Counted from the stretch's first letter, positions 35,585 to 45,053 are shown. The stretch: 64,000 bases of DNA from Megamonas sp. UBA1796 (GCA_002319795.1 DCFU01000038.1:1-64000), one strand, 5' to 3'. Program-made: numbers and translations. The notes: generated by a model not told the origin, from the sequence alone.

Positions 35585-36295
35585 TCATTTGTTTTGTAAT
35601 AAAGAAATAATCTGTTTTTCCAATGCAAACCGGTCATTGAGAACAGGGCGGGGATATGGGGATGGATTTGTGAGCAGTCCGTTGATGCGTCCGTTTTCCA
35701 TGATAATGATTCTCTGCCCCAGACGAGCTGCTTCAGCGACATCATGCGTAATAAAGAAAATTGTGAGAGGATGGTCTGCGAATTGCTGCATGAGTTCATC
35801 CTGCAGCTGCTGCCGTGTGAAATAGTCCAAGGCGGCAAATGGCTCATCAAGCAGAAGAAACGTCGGTTCATAAGAAAGCGTGCGAGCCAGGGCGGCGCGC
35901 TGTGCCATACCGCCCGAGAGCTGATGCGGATAGGCATCGCGAAAGTGTTCAAGCCCAAAAACCTGTAGATAATGCCTGGCAAGTTTCTGTGAACCACCGT
36001 GACCATATTTCCAGAGACAGATGTTGTCCCAGACCGTTAACCAGGGAAGGAGCCTGGGAGTCTGGAACATGATACCGTTACGTATAGACGGACCTGTATG
36101 AGAAATATGGCCTACATCCGGTTTCTCCAGTCCGGCGAGTATGCGCAGCAGCGTGGTTTTGCCACAACCGCTTTTTCCAACCAGCATATTAAAGGATGCG
36201 TTCGGCAGCTCAAGGGATATGTCTTTTAAGGCCGTAATGCGGGTTCCGTCCTGTAATGTATAATGCATGGAAATATGTTCCAAGGCAAGGGTCAT
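35585..36295 (-). CDS. ABC transporter ATP-binding protein (SsuB/TauB type)
   Basis: 236 residues. Walker A GKSGCGKTTLL, signature LSGGMAQRAALAR, Walker B FLLLDEPFAALD and the switch His in FITHDVAEAARLG are all intact. It powers import by the adjacent permease. The start overlaps the permease stop (ATGA on the minus strand). Confidence 0.92.
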   Translation of the reverse strand: MTLALEHISMHYTLQDGTRITALKDISLELPNASFNMLVGKSGCGKTTLLRILAGLEKPDVGHISHTGPSIRNGIMFQTPRLLPWLTVWDNICLWKYGHGGSQKLARHYLQVFGLEHFRDAYPHQLSGGMAQRAALARTLSYEPTFLLLDEPFAALDYFTRQQLQDELMQQFADHPLTIFFITHDVAEAARLGQRIIIMENGRINGLLTNPSPYPRPVLNDRFALEKQIISLLQNK

Positions 36296-37059
36296 GGCTG
36301 ATTTCCTCCTTGCAGCAGCGTACTGCGGCGCTTGATTGCGGTAAGCAGAAAATCAGCGAAGACTCCCAACAACCCAATAGTGAGAATGCCTGCGACAATG
36401 ATATCGGGCCGGGCCATCTCCTCACCATCAAGAATCATATAGCCAAGTCCGGCAGAGGCAGCAATCATCTCAGCACCAATCAATGAACGCCAGCTGTAGC
36501 CAAGTCCGATGCGAAGGCCTGTAAATATGCAGGGGATTGCCATAGGCAGACGAATATGCCAGAAAACAGCAAATTGCGAGAAACCGAAAACCTGGCCGGT
36601 CTCAAGGAGTGAAGTATCCGGACGCGATATACCGTCCAGTGTGTTCAGAAAAATCGGGAAAAAGGTCGCTAGAACGACAATGCACAGCTTGCTTGTTTCA
36701 CCGATGCCAAACCACAAAATCAGCATGGGAAGCAACGCCAGGGGCGGTACATTGCGAAAAAATTCCAGCAGGGAATAAAAAAATGCGTGTGCTCTGTGAC
36801 AGAGGCCGAGCAGGATGCCGCAGGGTAAAGCCAGAGCAGCGGCTATAGAAAATCCGGCAGCAACACGCAGGACACTTGTTCCAACGTGATGAAGAAGCAG
36901 GCCGGAGGAAGCAAGTTCCTTCAGACTATTCCAGACCTTTACTGGGGAAGGAACAATATAGGTATCCCACCAATGCCATGCGGTGCCGAGATGCCAAAGC
37001 AAAAGAATACAGGCCGGCATAGTACATTTGATGCAGAAAGATTTGAATATTTGCCACAT
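36292..37059 (-). CDS. ABC transporter permease (SsuC/TauC type)
   Basis: 255 residues with about six membrane helices. The coupling loop lies around GYSWRSLIGAEMIAAS, and the N-terminus has the IVPSPVKVWNSL segment typical of sulfonate/nitrate/taurine-type permeases. First gene of the three-gene minus-strand operon; the 120 bp upstream are AT-rich and shared with the divergent HD-GYP gene. Confidence 0.9.
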   Translation of the reverse strand: MWQIFKSFCIKCTMPACILLLWHLGTAWHWWDTYIVPSPVKVWNSLKELASSGLLLHHVGTSVLRVAAGFSIAAALALPCGILLGLCHRAHAFFYSLLEFFRNVPPLALLPMLILWFGIGETSKLCIVVLATFFPIFLNTLDGISRPDTSLLETGQVFGFSQFAVFWHIRLPMAIPCIFTGLRIGLGYSWRSLIGAEMIAASAGLGYMILDGEEMARPDIIVAGILTIGLLGVFADFLLTAIKRRSTLLQGGNQP

Positions 37060-37179
37060 GATAAACCACCCATATATAATATATCATATTTATAAAATCA
37101 GTGCACGGCATCTGTGTTACGTAAAGAGTTGACAAATCTATAGGATGATGTCTAAATAGGGATATATGATAAAGAAGGG

Positions 37180-38421
37180 ATGTGGCATATCGTGGAATTT
37201 GTTATCAACCCGGTACAATTGCTCAAGGGATTGTCAATGGCGATGGAATTTTCATCTGGCGGGATGTACAGTCATCAGTGGCATGTAGCTATTGTTGCTG
37301 ACCGTATTGGCGAGGCTTTGAAGTTAGTGCGCGGGGAGCAGAGGAAACTCGTTTATGCTGCATTGCTGCATGATGTGGGGGCGGTCGCTGACTGGCATGA
37401 GAATATCAATCTGTTTAGCAGATGCACCAGCAGCGATAGTTATCAGCATGCAGAAAGAGGCTATGAACTTTTGAAAAACTCGAAGATATTCGGGAATATG
37501 GCGGAAGCAATACGATATCAGCATGAATACTGGGATGGCAGCAGCCCGTCAGGACGGAAGGGCAAAGAAATCCCGCTGGTGAGTCGTATCATACATCTGG
37601 CGGATAGTTTGGAAATTCGTCTCAATGAAAAATGTCTTATTTTTACACAGGTTCAGAATATAATGCAGGCGCTTTGGCAGGGTAGTGGTACGGAATTCGA
37701 TCCGCAGCTTGTAGATGTACTGCAGAAACTTTCCGGACAGGAAAGCTTTTGGCTGGACATTGAAAATCCGTATTACTTTCAGATGTTTTTTGATCATGTA
37801 GCGGTTTATGGTGATACGCGTTATTCATTGGATGAGGTCATGGAAATTGCGGAGCTTATGGCAACGATTGTCGACAGAGCCGACCAGCGGACGGGTACGC
37901 ATTCCCGCCGGGTAGCAGTTGCGGCGGCTTATTTGGCGGAGAGAAAAGGCTTTAGCCGCAATGAGGTTCGTCTTATGCGTATTGCGGGCTTGCTTCATGA
38001 TTTGGGAAAGCTTTCTGTTTCCAATCATATTCTGGAAAAGCCGGATAAGCTTACGGAAATGGAATTTTATGTTGTCAAACGGCATCCGTACTATACATAC
38101 AGGATCTTGCAGGGAATCGATGGCTTTCAGACAATTGCAGAATGGGCGGCTTTTCATCACGAAACCCTGGATGGCAAAGGGTATCCATTCCATATCAAAG
38201 GCGATGCGCTGTCATTGGGCTCACGTATTGTTGCGGTGGCGGATATTTTTACGGCACTCACGGAGGAAAGAACCTATCATTCGGATATAATGCTGTCCGA
38301 GGTTGAGAATATCATGTATACCATGGTTCAAGACAATAAAATAGATGGTGCTTTGGTTGCACTCATGTTCAGTGACAAAAATGCTTTACAGGAAATAGCC
38401 GGACAAAAAATAGATAAGTGA
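37180..38421 (+). CDS. HD-GYP-type protein with two HD domains
   Basis: 413 residues (or 409 from a GTG at 37192; neither start has ideal SD spacing). The N-terminal HD region has HQWHVAIVADRI and ALLHDVGA; the C-terminal HD-GYP region (about 220-390) has THSRRVAVAAAYLA, LLHDLGKLSVSNHILEKP, HPYYTYRIL and HHETLDGKGYP. HD-GYP proteins usually hydrolyse cyclic di-GMP or related dinucleotides. No input sensor domain or membrane segment is visible, so the first HD domain may act as the regulator. Confidence 0.87.
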   Translation: MWHIVEFVINPVQLLKGLSMAMEFSSGGMYSHQWHVAIVADRIGEALKLVRGEQRKLVYAALLHDVGAVADWHENINLFSRCTSSDSYQHAERGYELLKNSKIFGNMAEAIRYQHEYWDGSSPSGRKGKEIPLVSRIIHLADSLEIRLNEKCLIFTQVQNIMQALWQGSGTEFDPQLVDVLQKLSGQESFWLDIENPYYFQMFFDHVAVYGDTRYSLDEVMEIAELMATIVDRADQRTGTHSRRVAVAAAYLAERKGFSRNEVRLMRIAGLLHDLGKLSVSNHILEKPDKLTEMEFYVVKRHPYYTYRILQGIDGFQTIAEWAAFHHETLDGKGYPFHIKGDALSLGSRIVAVADIFTALTEERTYHSDIMLSEVENIMYTMVQDNKIDGALVALMFSDKNALQEIAGQKIDK

Positions 38422-38457
38422 GTAGATAGAGAAGTTTGCGCGTTTTCAAGAAAATAT

Positions 38458-38486
38458 TTGACATCGTTCAGAGTGTGTGATATCAT
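38458..38486 (+). promoter_or_regulatory. tRNA-Arg promoter
   Basis: TTGACA (38458-38463), a 17-nt spacer and TATCAT (38481-38486); transcription would begin about 30 nt before the mature tRNA. Confidence 0.75.
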
Positions 38487-38521
38487 AATACACGTTGGTT
38501 GCGAAAGCAATTGATAAGAAT

Positions 38522-38599
38522 GGCCCAGTAGCTCAGTTGGATTAGAGTATTTGACTACGAATCAAAGGGTCGTGGGTTCGAGTCCCTCCTGGGTCACCA
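38522..38599 (+). tRNA. tRNA-Arg (anticodon ACG)
   Basis: A cloverleaf can be drawn: acceptor GGCCCAG/CTGGGTC, D-arm GCTC/GAGT, anticodon arm TTTGA-CTACGAA-TCAAA with ACG at 38557-38559, and a T-arm with TTCGAGT (one T-T mismatch in the stem). The CCA end is encoded (38597-38599). The A34 should be edited to inosine to read CGU, CGC and CGA. Confidence 0.95.
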
Positions 38600-38611
38600 T
38601 TCGAATATATT

Positions 38612-38651
38612 ATCGATGGCAGCTATGATATAGTTGCCATCGATTTTTTTT
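38612..38651 (+). terminator. Terminator after tRNA-Arg
   Basis: A 10-bp perfect stem (38612-38621 with 38635-38644) followed by seven T. Confidence 0.9.
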
Positions 38652-38713
38652 GTGGGAATAACAGACTGATACGGCACTATAGAACCAATTTTTGCCTCAT
38701 TGTCTGTTATAGC

Positions 38714-38743
38714 ATTGCGCGGTTCTGTACATAACCGCGCAAT
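38714..38743. repeat. Perfect 11-bp inverted repeat
   Basis: ATTGCGCGGTT (38714-38724) and its exact complement (38733-38743) are separated by 8 nt. There is no T run on either side, so it is not a normal terminator. It lies between the tRNA terminator and the end of the minus-strand ThrE gene. Confidence 0.65.
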
Positions 38744-38796
38744 CGTTGTATAGAAACCCGCACTGTCAGAAAACAAAATACAAGATGTGCCTTATG

Positions 38797-40137
38797 TCAT
38801 TTTATTATGGTGGCAGATCGTTTCGACAGCAGCTCTTCTAAATGGAGCTGCTTATTTTTTTCTATGTAGCGGCGGGCAAAAATTTGCGGCATGGCGGTGC
38901 CGACGGTAATGCTGATAATGATGAGGACAGCCTCAACTCCGTTTTGTATGGCGGACATAAGTGCGAGGGAATCGAGGTTTTTTATGTTCAGGACAGCAAA
39001 AAGCAGACGATAAAGAAGTACACCGGGTATCATAGGGATGACCGAAGGAATCGTGATTACATGGATGGGGGTGTGGAACCAATGTACGGCCTTCAGGGTA
39101 ATGAGGCTGACTGCTGTCGCACCGATGAAAGAACCGGCGGCCTGGCTCATATCAAATTCTATGGAAAATACGTTGCGCAGGCAGACTGAGATGATTCCGC
39201 CAGCAGCCGTAGCAATGAGGAGGCGCGGAGGGACATTGAAGATGATGGAAAAGCCAATGGCGGAAATGGCGGCAGCAATGGCGTCAGATATATAGATACT
39301 GGTTGGTGCGACGTTTAGGGATGTAAAAAAATCAGGCACATTGCCCAGTCGGATGGCGAGCACAATACCAAAGGTCATTCCGCCGACAATGAGCAGCGTA
39401 TTGATGGCACGCGTTGTACCGGAAACAATGTAATTATTGAGCATATCATCCACCGCATTAATGAGAGGTATGCCTGGAATGATGAAGAGCGTACAGGCAA
39501 TCAGTGGATGCCATGGTGTGGATGACCCGGAAAAAAATTGTGTGAGATATGCCAGCAGGGTGGCAATAAAGGCTGAAATGGAAATGCCGGCGTAGGGATT
39601 GATCTGCAGGCCATCACAGAAACGTCGGATACCGAATGCCATGGCTGTACACAATGCTGTGTAGATGAAAGCCAGCCAGTCGCCGCCGAAGAGCTTGCAA
39701 AATCCACCACAGGCAATACCGGCGCCGAAGGCGGATAACAGAGGCGGATAATGCCGCTGCTGTTCTAGTTTTTGTATGCGTATGAGTTCTGACTCATACG
39801 CGGCTAAGGAGTATTTTTCTTCCATTGCCCGCCAGGATAGTTTGCTGATGGCTGAAATGACTGTCATATTAATGCCATGGTAACGACATTTGCGAAAGCT
39901 GGTATAGGAATGGTCATCGTCATTGACGTTGAGCATCAGGGTGGTGTACATGATATGGAGATGGATTTTTTCCTCCGTAATACCCATGAAGGCGGCAGCT
40001 CTTGTCATGTCACGAACGATACGGTTTGTATCAGCTCCGCTCTCCATAAGCAGCTGTCCTGTATGGAGTAATAGCTGTAATTTATAGCCAATTTTAGCAA
40101 AAGGTTCTTGTAATATTTGTTGATCTGTTTTTGTCAT
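38797..40137 (-). CDS. Threonine/serine exporter (ThrE family)
   Basis: 446 residues. The N-terminal cytosolic part (LLMESGADTNRIVRDM) and about ten membrane helices match the ThrE/YjjP-YjjB superfamily, with both halves (DUF1212 and DUF3815 types) fused in one chain. It exports threonine or serine, though some homologues carry dicarboxylates. AAAGGAG lies upstream of the ATG at 40137; an in-frame extension to 40203 lacks an SD. Confidence 0.88.
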   Translation of the reverse strand: MTKTDQQILQEPFAKIGYKLQLLLHTGQLLMESGADTNRIVRDMTRAAAFMGITEEKIHLHIMYTTLMLNVNDDDHSYTSFRKCRYHGINMTVISAISKLSWRAMEEKYSLAAYESELIRIQKLEQQRHYPPLLSAFGAGIACGGFCKLFGGDWLAFIYTALCTAMAFGIRRFCDGLQINPYAGISISAFIATLLAYLTQFFSGSSTPWHPLIACTLFIIPGIPLINAVDDMLNNYIVSGTTRAINTLLIVGGMTFGIVLAIRLGNVPDFFTSLNVAPTSIYISDAIAAAISAIGFSIIFNVPPRLLIATAAGGIISVCLRNVFSIEFDMSQAAGSFIGATAVSLITLKAVHWFHTPIHVITIPSVIPMIPGVLLYRLLFAVLNIKNLDSLALMSAIQNGVEAVLIIISITVGTAMPQIFARRYIEKNKQLHLEELLSKRSATIIK

Positions 40138-40374
40138 TGTCACGACTCCTTTGTAAGATAGGGTAAAACAAATAAAAATATAAAGCAAATGCTGATTTTT
40201 CATGGAGATGATAACTTTTGCTTATTTATAGGATTTTGACTTGTGGAATAGGATAATAAGATGTGCGGGTGTAGCGTTTTCACAAATGAATAGAATTCAT
40301 ATTTATCTTTTCAATCCGGCCTCTTTCATATATAATAAGAATATGTATTGGTTTTGGATATGGAGGCTTTGCGT

Positions 40375-40974
40375 ATGGAAGAAAAGATGAGCCGCCGTGA
40401 GCGGAAAAAAATCCAGTCGAAACAAACAATTTTGCAGGCTGCGGTCCATGTATTCAGCACGAAGGGATTTCAGGAAACTTCAATCGCGGATATTATGAAT
40501 CAGGCAGACCTGGGCATCGGAACGTTTTATAATTATTTTGAGTCGAAAGAGGATGTTCTTAAGTGTCTGCTGAAAAGTGTGGTGGAAGAAATCTGCCAGG
40601 CCTTTGAAAAATTTGTGGAGGATAAGTGCGCACCGGCAGATATACTTGAAAAAACAGTTATGCTTTCAGCCAGACTGTTGTCCGAGAATCGCTTTGTACT
40701 GCCGCTTTTTTTGAGTGCGGCAAATCTTTCGGGCATGCCAGAGGGATCTGCGGAGCTTCCGGCAGAACCATCGGCCTTCAAGCTGCTTTTTAACCGTATC
40801 ATCGCGAGCGGGCAGGATTCCGGTGCCTTCCGGGAGGATATACCGACAGAGGTTGTGACGGAGCTGTTTCATTCGATGTTCCAGGCAGCTTCATTTAGCA
40901 GCCTTCCGATGGGCTTTGAGGAAAATATCCGTTTAAAGTTGCAGCTTGTACTGGATGGACTGCGTGCGCGGTGA
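40375..40974 (+). CDS. TetR-family transcriptional regulator
   Basis: 199 residues. The N-terminal helix-turn-helix is clear: KQTILQAAVHVFSTKGFQET, then IADIMNQADLGIGTFYNYFESKEDVL. The C-terminal ligand domain is unassigned. GGAGG (40362-40366) supports the ATG at 40375. It lies 80 bp before nirJ1 on the same strand and might regulate that operon or the divergent ThrE exporter; neither is shown by the sequence. Confidence 0.88.
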   Translation: MEEKMSRRERKKIQSKQTILQAAVHVFSTKGFQETSIADIMNQADLGIGTFYNYFESKEDVLKCLLKSVVEEICQAFEKFVEDKCAPADILEKTVMLSARLLSENRFVLPLFLSAANLSGMPEGSAELPAEPSAFKLLFNRIIASGQDSGAFREDIPTEVVTELFHSMFQAASFSSLPMGFEENIRLKLQLVLDGLRAR

Positions 40975-41054
40975 AGAATGGTCTTGACGATGGGATGTTC
41001 TACTTCATGGAAGCAGAATGAAAAAGTGATTTTTAAGGATTGGTGTGAGAAGAT

Positions 41055-42245
41055 ATGATCAGTGTGACAAAGCTTTTATTTGCAACAGATTATTTTGGGG
41101 ATTCTCTGCGTTATACAGAGAAGGCGCATACGATGCGAAATGGTGCGGCTGATGGTGTGGGGCCTGTTGTAGTATGGAACTCCACGCGTACCTGCAACCT
41201 CAAATGCCGTCATTGCTATATGAACTCAGATGCGGAAAAGTATACGGATGAGCTTACGACGGAGGAGGCAAAACGTTTCATAGATGACCTGGCGGAATTT
41301 CATGTGCCTGTATTGCTTTTTTCTGGTGGAGAACCGCTTCTGCGGCGAGATTTTTTTGAGCTGGCGGCGTATGCAGAGAAAAAGGGCGTGCGGCCCACGC
41401 TTTCTACAAATGGTACTTGTATAACCCGGGAAGTTGCACAGCGTATCAAGGATATCGGTGTGGGCTATGTGGGTGTATCATTGGACGGACTCAGGGATGT
41501 GAATGATAAATTCCGGGGCCGGGAAGGTGCCTATGAAGCGGCTATGCAGGGCATTGAGAACTGTGTCGCTGTGGGACAGCGCGTGGGATTGCGCTTTACT
41601 ATTAACCACCATAATATACAGGAGCTGGAAAGTATTTTTGATTTCATTGAGGCGGAGGATATCAACCGTGTTTGCTTTTATCACCTGGTGTATTCCGGGC
41701 GCGGCAGCCAGATGGTCAAGGAGGATGTGAGCCCGGAGGAGTCGCGCCATGCAATGGACATTATTATTCGTCGTACGCGTGATTTCGAAGAGCGCGGATT
41801 CAGGAAAGAAATTCTTACGGTGGACAATCATTGTGATGGTGTTTATATGTACCTTAAAGCTCTGTCGGAAGAGCAGGACGGGCTGGCGGCGCAGATAAAA
41901 AAATTCATTTCCATGAATGGCGGCAACCGCTCAGGCATAGCCTTCGGTGAGGTGGATCCCGCGGGGTATGTCCATCCGGATCAGTTTACGCAGCATCATA
42001 CGTTTGGCAATGTGCGTGAACGTAAATTCGGGGACATCTGGTCGGACATCTCGCATCCTATTATGCGGGGACTCAAGGATCGTAAGCCTCTTTTGAAGGG
42101 CCGCTGCGCGAAATGCAGGTTCCTTGTGTATTGCAACGGAAACTTTCGCACGCGTGCGGAGGCACGTACGGGCGATTTTTGGGAGTCGGATCCGTCCTGC
42201 TATCTGACGGATGAGGAAATCGGGCTTAGGGAGGCGTCAAAATGA
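41055..42245 (+). CDS. nirJ1: NirJ1-type radical SAM protein (heme-related)
   Basis: 396 residues. The N-terminus MISVTKLLFATDYFGDSLRY is characteristic of the NirJ1 family. The radical SAM motif is C47-x3-C51-x2-C54, and the SPASM-like C-terminus has GRCAKCRFLVYCNGN and a late cysteine in DPSCYLTDEEIG. NirJ-type enzymes and AhbC/AhbD act on siroheme-derived tetrapyrroles in heme d1 or alternative heme synthesis. It overlaps nirJ2 (ATGA). Confidence 0.88.
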   Translation: MISVTKLLFATDYFGDSLRYTEKAHTMRNGAADGVGPVVVWNSTRTCNLKCRHCYMNSDAEKYTDELTTEEAKRFIDDLAEFHVPVLLFSGGEPLLRRDFFELAAYAEKKGVRPTLSTNGTCITREVAQRIKDIGVGYVGVSLDGLRDVNDKFRGREGAYEAAMQGIENCVAVGQRVGLRFTINHHNIQELESIFDFIEAEDINRVCFYHLVYSGRGSQMVKEDVSPEESRHAMDIIIRRTRDFEERGFRKEILTVDNHCDGVYMYLKALSEEQDGLAAQIKKFISMNGGNRSGIAFGEVDPAGYVHPDQFTQHHTFGNVRERKFGDIWSDISHPIMRGLKDRKPLLKGRCAKCRFLVYCNGNFRTRAEARTGDFWESDPSCYLTDEEIGLREASK

Positions 42246-43234
42246 TTGTTTCCTGGAATACCACCAACGCCTGCAATATGTATTGTAAGCATTGTTACCG
42301 TGATGCAGGCTGCAAGGCCGAGGAGGAATTGTCGACTGCAGAAGCGAAGACACTTTTGGAACAGATCGCGCGTGCGGGTTTCAAAATCATGATTTTTTCC
42401 GGTGGTGAGCCGCTTCTGCGGGCCGATATACTTGCGCTTGTAGAGCATGCGACCAAGCTCGGGCTGCGTTCGGTATTCGGCACGAATGGTACGCTTATCA
42501 CACTGGAGATGGCACATGCGCTTAAAAAAGCAGGTGCTATGGGCATGGGGATTTCTTTGGATTCACTGGATAAGGATAAGCATGATGAATTTCGGAGTTT
42601 TGCGGGAGCCTGGGAAGGTGCGGTGCGTGGCATGCGCAATTGCCATGCAGCCGGACTGCCATTCCAGATTCATACGACGGTCATGGAATGGAATCAGAGC
42701 GAGCTTGAGGCTATGACGGATTTTGCAGTGTCCGAGGGCGCGGTAGCGCATCATTTTTTCTTTCTCGTGCCAACGGGGCGTGCCGAATCGATTGAAGCGG
42801 AATCTTTGCGTGCCGAAGCCTATGAGGATGTACTTACACGCATCATGAAGAAGCAGCAGCAGGTGGATATTGAGCTCAAACCAACCTGTGCGCCGCAGTT
42901 CATGCGCATAGCTGATCAATTGGGTATGCGGACACGTTTTCACCGCGGCTGTCTGGCGGGAACATCCTACTGCATTATCAGTCCGCGCGGCAAGGTTCAG
43001 CCCTGTGCATATCTGAATATGGAACTGGGCGATGTGCGGCAGACGCCGTTTGATGAGATATGGAAAAACAATGAGGTGCTGCAGAAACTTCGTACGCTTG
43101 ACTATGAGGGCGGCTGCGGTTCCTGTGGATACAAAAAGAGCTGTGGCGGTTGCCGGGCCCGTGCGGCATTTTATCATGAGGGAAATTATATGGCAGAAGA
43201 GCCCTGGTGTTTGTATCATGGCCGTCGGGGATAA
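42242..43234 (+). CDS. nirJ2: NirJ2-type radical SAM protein (heme-related)
   Basis: 330 residues. The cluster motif C11-x3-C15-x2-C18 (CNMYCKHC) lies at the very N-terminus, and the SPASM region has QPCAYLNMELGDV and CGSCGYKKSCGGCRARA. This fits NirJ2, related to AhbD, the heme-forming decarboxylase. With nirJ1 it forms the pair seen in several anaerobic Firmicutes; ahbA/ahbB-type decarboxylases and other hem genes are not in the window. The start codon overlaps the nirJ1 stop. Confidence 0.88.
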   Translation: MIVSWNTTNACNMYCKHCYRDAGCKAEEELSTAEAKTLLEQIARAGFKIMIFSGGEPLLRADILALVEHATKLGLRSVFGTNGTLITLEMAHALKKAGAMGMGISLDSLDKDKHDEFRSFAGAWEGAVRGMRNCHAAGLPFQIHTTVMEWNQSELEAMTDFAVSEGAVAHHFFFLVPTGRAESIEAESLRAEAYEDVLTRIMKKQQQVDIELKPTCAPQFMRIADQLGMRTRFHRGCLAGTSYCIISPRGKVQPCAYLNMELGDVRQTPFDEIWKNNEVLQKLRTLDYEGGCGSCGYKKSCGGCRARAAFYHEGNYMAEEPWCLYHGRRG

Positions 43235-43250
43235 AGGATGAGGTGGACTT

Positions 43251-44057
43251 ATGATTAAGCTGATTATGTCAGATATGGATGGTACCTTGCTCGATGAGAA
43301 TGGCTGTCTGCCGGAAGAATTCGATGAGGTCATGGCAGAACTCAGGGAACGCCATGTTATGTTTGCACCAGCGAGCGGGCGGCAGTATTTTGCCTTGCTG
43401 CACCAGTTTAGGAAATATCGCGATGATTTCATTTTTTTGGCAGAAAACGGCGCATTTGTGCTTTATCATGAAATCGAGATATTTTCTAATACCATGGAGC
43501 CGGAAACAGCCAGAGCCGTACTGGAGCAGGCGGCTGCCTTGGAGCCACAGGGAATCTATCCGGTTCTTTGTGGCAAGAAGGGTGCTTATGTGAAGTCGAG
43601 GTACCAGCCTTTTCTTGATGAGATGACGAAATATTATACGCAATATTCATTTGTAGATGATTTTGCCGATGTAGATGATGACGTTATCAAGATTTCTATT
43701 TGTGATGCTGTTGCAGCCGATGCCGAAAATACGATTTATCCGATCATGAAGTCCTTTGAAGGAGCGTTGCAGACACCGGTAAGCAGCAACTATTGGGTAG
43801 ATATCATGAATGCTGATATCAATAAGGGCCTGGCAATCCAGCAGATACAGAAGACACTGGGACTGCTGCCTGAGGAATGTGCGGCCTTTGGCGATTACCT
43901 GAATGACTTGCAGATGATGCAGTCTGTGTATTACAGTTTTGCGATGGAGAACGCACATCCCGCCATCAAGGAAGCCGCGCGTTTTCAGGCCGGAAGCAAC
44001 AAGGACCATGGAGTGTTGCTGGCCATTCGTGACTTCATATCACAAAAGCTCATATAG
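43251..44057 (+). CDS. Cof-type HAD phosphatase
   Basis: 268 residues. SDMDGTLLDENG is motif I, the NADINKGLAI lysine and FGDYLNDLQMM are motifs III/IV. It is a third IIB HAD phosphatase in the window, only distantly like the 7-8.7 kb pair. It follows nirJ2 by 16 bp and precedes the PHP phosphatase by 15 bp, so the four genes from nirJ1 on may form one transcript. The substrate is unknown. Confidence 0.87.
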   Translation: MIKLIMSDMDGTLLDENGCLPEEFDEVMAELRERHVMFAPASGRQYFALLHQFRKYRDDFIFLAENGAFVLYHEIEIFSNTMEPETARAVLEQAAALEPQGIYPVLCGKKGAYVKSRYQPFLDEMTKYYTQYSFVDDFADVDDDVIKISICDAVAADAENTIYPIMKSFEGALQTPVSSNYWVDIMNADINKGLAIQQIQKTLGLLPEECAAFGDYLNDLQMMQSVYYSFAMENAHPAIKEAARFQAGSNKDHGVLLAIRDFISQKLI

Positions 44058-44072
44058 GAAGAAGGAAAACAA

Positions 44073-44921
44073 ATGAAACTGGATTACCATATGCATTTCG
44101 AGTATGGTTCTTATGATGCAGCATGGGCAGAAGGATTTTTTGAGGCGGCCGGGACACGTGGCCTCGATGAAATTGGCATATCCGAGCATACGCATACCTT
44201 CAAGGAATTTGAATCTTTGTATTATGAGGATCTCGTGCTTGATAATTCCTTCATAGGTGCATTCCAGCAAAAATGGCTCAGGAGAAATAAATTTAAATAT
44301 ACGTTAGACGATTATTTTTCCTTTATGGCAAAGCTTAAGGCGAAACATCAGGTAAAGACAGGTATTGAAGTCTGCAACTTCCAGGATCAGGAAAAGGTAA
44401 AGGAAATTCTTGCTCCCTATACCTTTGACTATATCATAGGCTCGGTGCATTTCCTGCATGGATGGGCCTATGATTCGTCGGAAATCAAAGCAGAATGGGG
44501 CAGACACAGCCTGCATGAAATCTACGACTGGTACGCGGAGGAAGTGGAGAACATTTGTGCCTCCGGCCTCTATGATGTACTCGGGCACCCGTTCAATATC
44601 CGCCTTTTTAAATTTCTGCCGGATTTCGATGTGATGCCGGTGTTGGAGCGCGTGGCAAAGGCGCTTAAAACAGCGCATATGGGGATTGACATAAACACAG
44701 GAACATTTTACCGTTACCCTATAGCAGAGATTTCACCTTATCCGGATTTTTTGGAAATTGCGGCGAAATATGATTTGCCGGTCATTACGTCTTCGGATGC
44801 TCATAAGCCGGAAGACTGCGGCAGTTATATTGATGAGGCTATTGCGTATGCGAAGAGCGTTGGCTATACGGAATGCCTGCGTTTTGATAAGCGCAGGCGC
44901 ACGTTAGTTCCAGTTGGATAA
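44073..44921 (+). CDS. Histidinol phosphatase-like PHP-domain protein
   Basis: 282 residues. PHP metal-binding motifs are visible: DYHMHFEYG at the N-terminus, SEHTHTF, GIEVCNF, GSVHFLHGW, LGHPFNI and SSDAHKPEDCG. Similar to HisK-type histidinol-phosphatases, but no his genes are adjacent, so a different phosphoester substrate is possible. Followed by a terminator. Confidence 0.85.
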   Translation: MKLDYHMHFEYGSYDAAWAEGFFEAAGTRGLDEIGISEHTHTFKEFESLYYEDLVLDNSFIGAFQQKWLRRNKFKYTLDDYFSFMAKLKAKHQVKTGIEVCNFQDQEKVKEILAPYTFDYIIGSVHFLHGWAYDSSEIKAEWGRHSLHEIYDWYAEEVENICASGLYDVLGHPFNIRLFKFLPDFDVMPVLERVAKALKTAHMGIDINTGTFYRYPIAEISPYPDFLEIAAKYDLPVITSSDAHKPEDCGSYIDEAIAYAKSVGYTECLRFDKRRRTLVPVG

Positions 44922-44933
44922 TACTGCAGGAGG

Positions 44934-44982
44934 ATCTGGAAAACAAGCATTTTGTTGTGCTGGTTTTTCCAGGTCTTTTTTT
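44934..44982 (+). terminator. Terminator after the PHP phosphatase
   Basis: A 10-bp stem (44934-44943 with 44965-44974, one T-G pair), 21-nt loop, then seven T (44976-44982). Confidence 0.75.
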
Positions 44983-45053
44983 GTCATCACAATTTATTTT
45001 GGGAATCTGGTATACGTTTCTTCATAAATCATACAAAAAATATAGGAAAACTA

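Noticed and set aside
35572..36006. N-terminal extension of the substrate-binding protein
   Set aside because: The open frame continues upstream but is antisense-frame overlap with the ABC ATPase gene; the lipoprotein signal and SD mark the start at 35571.
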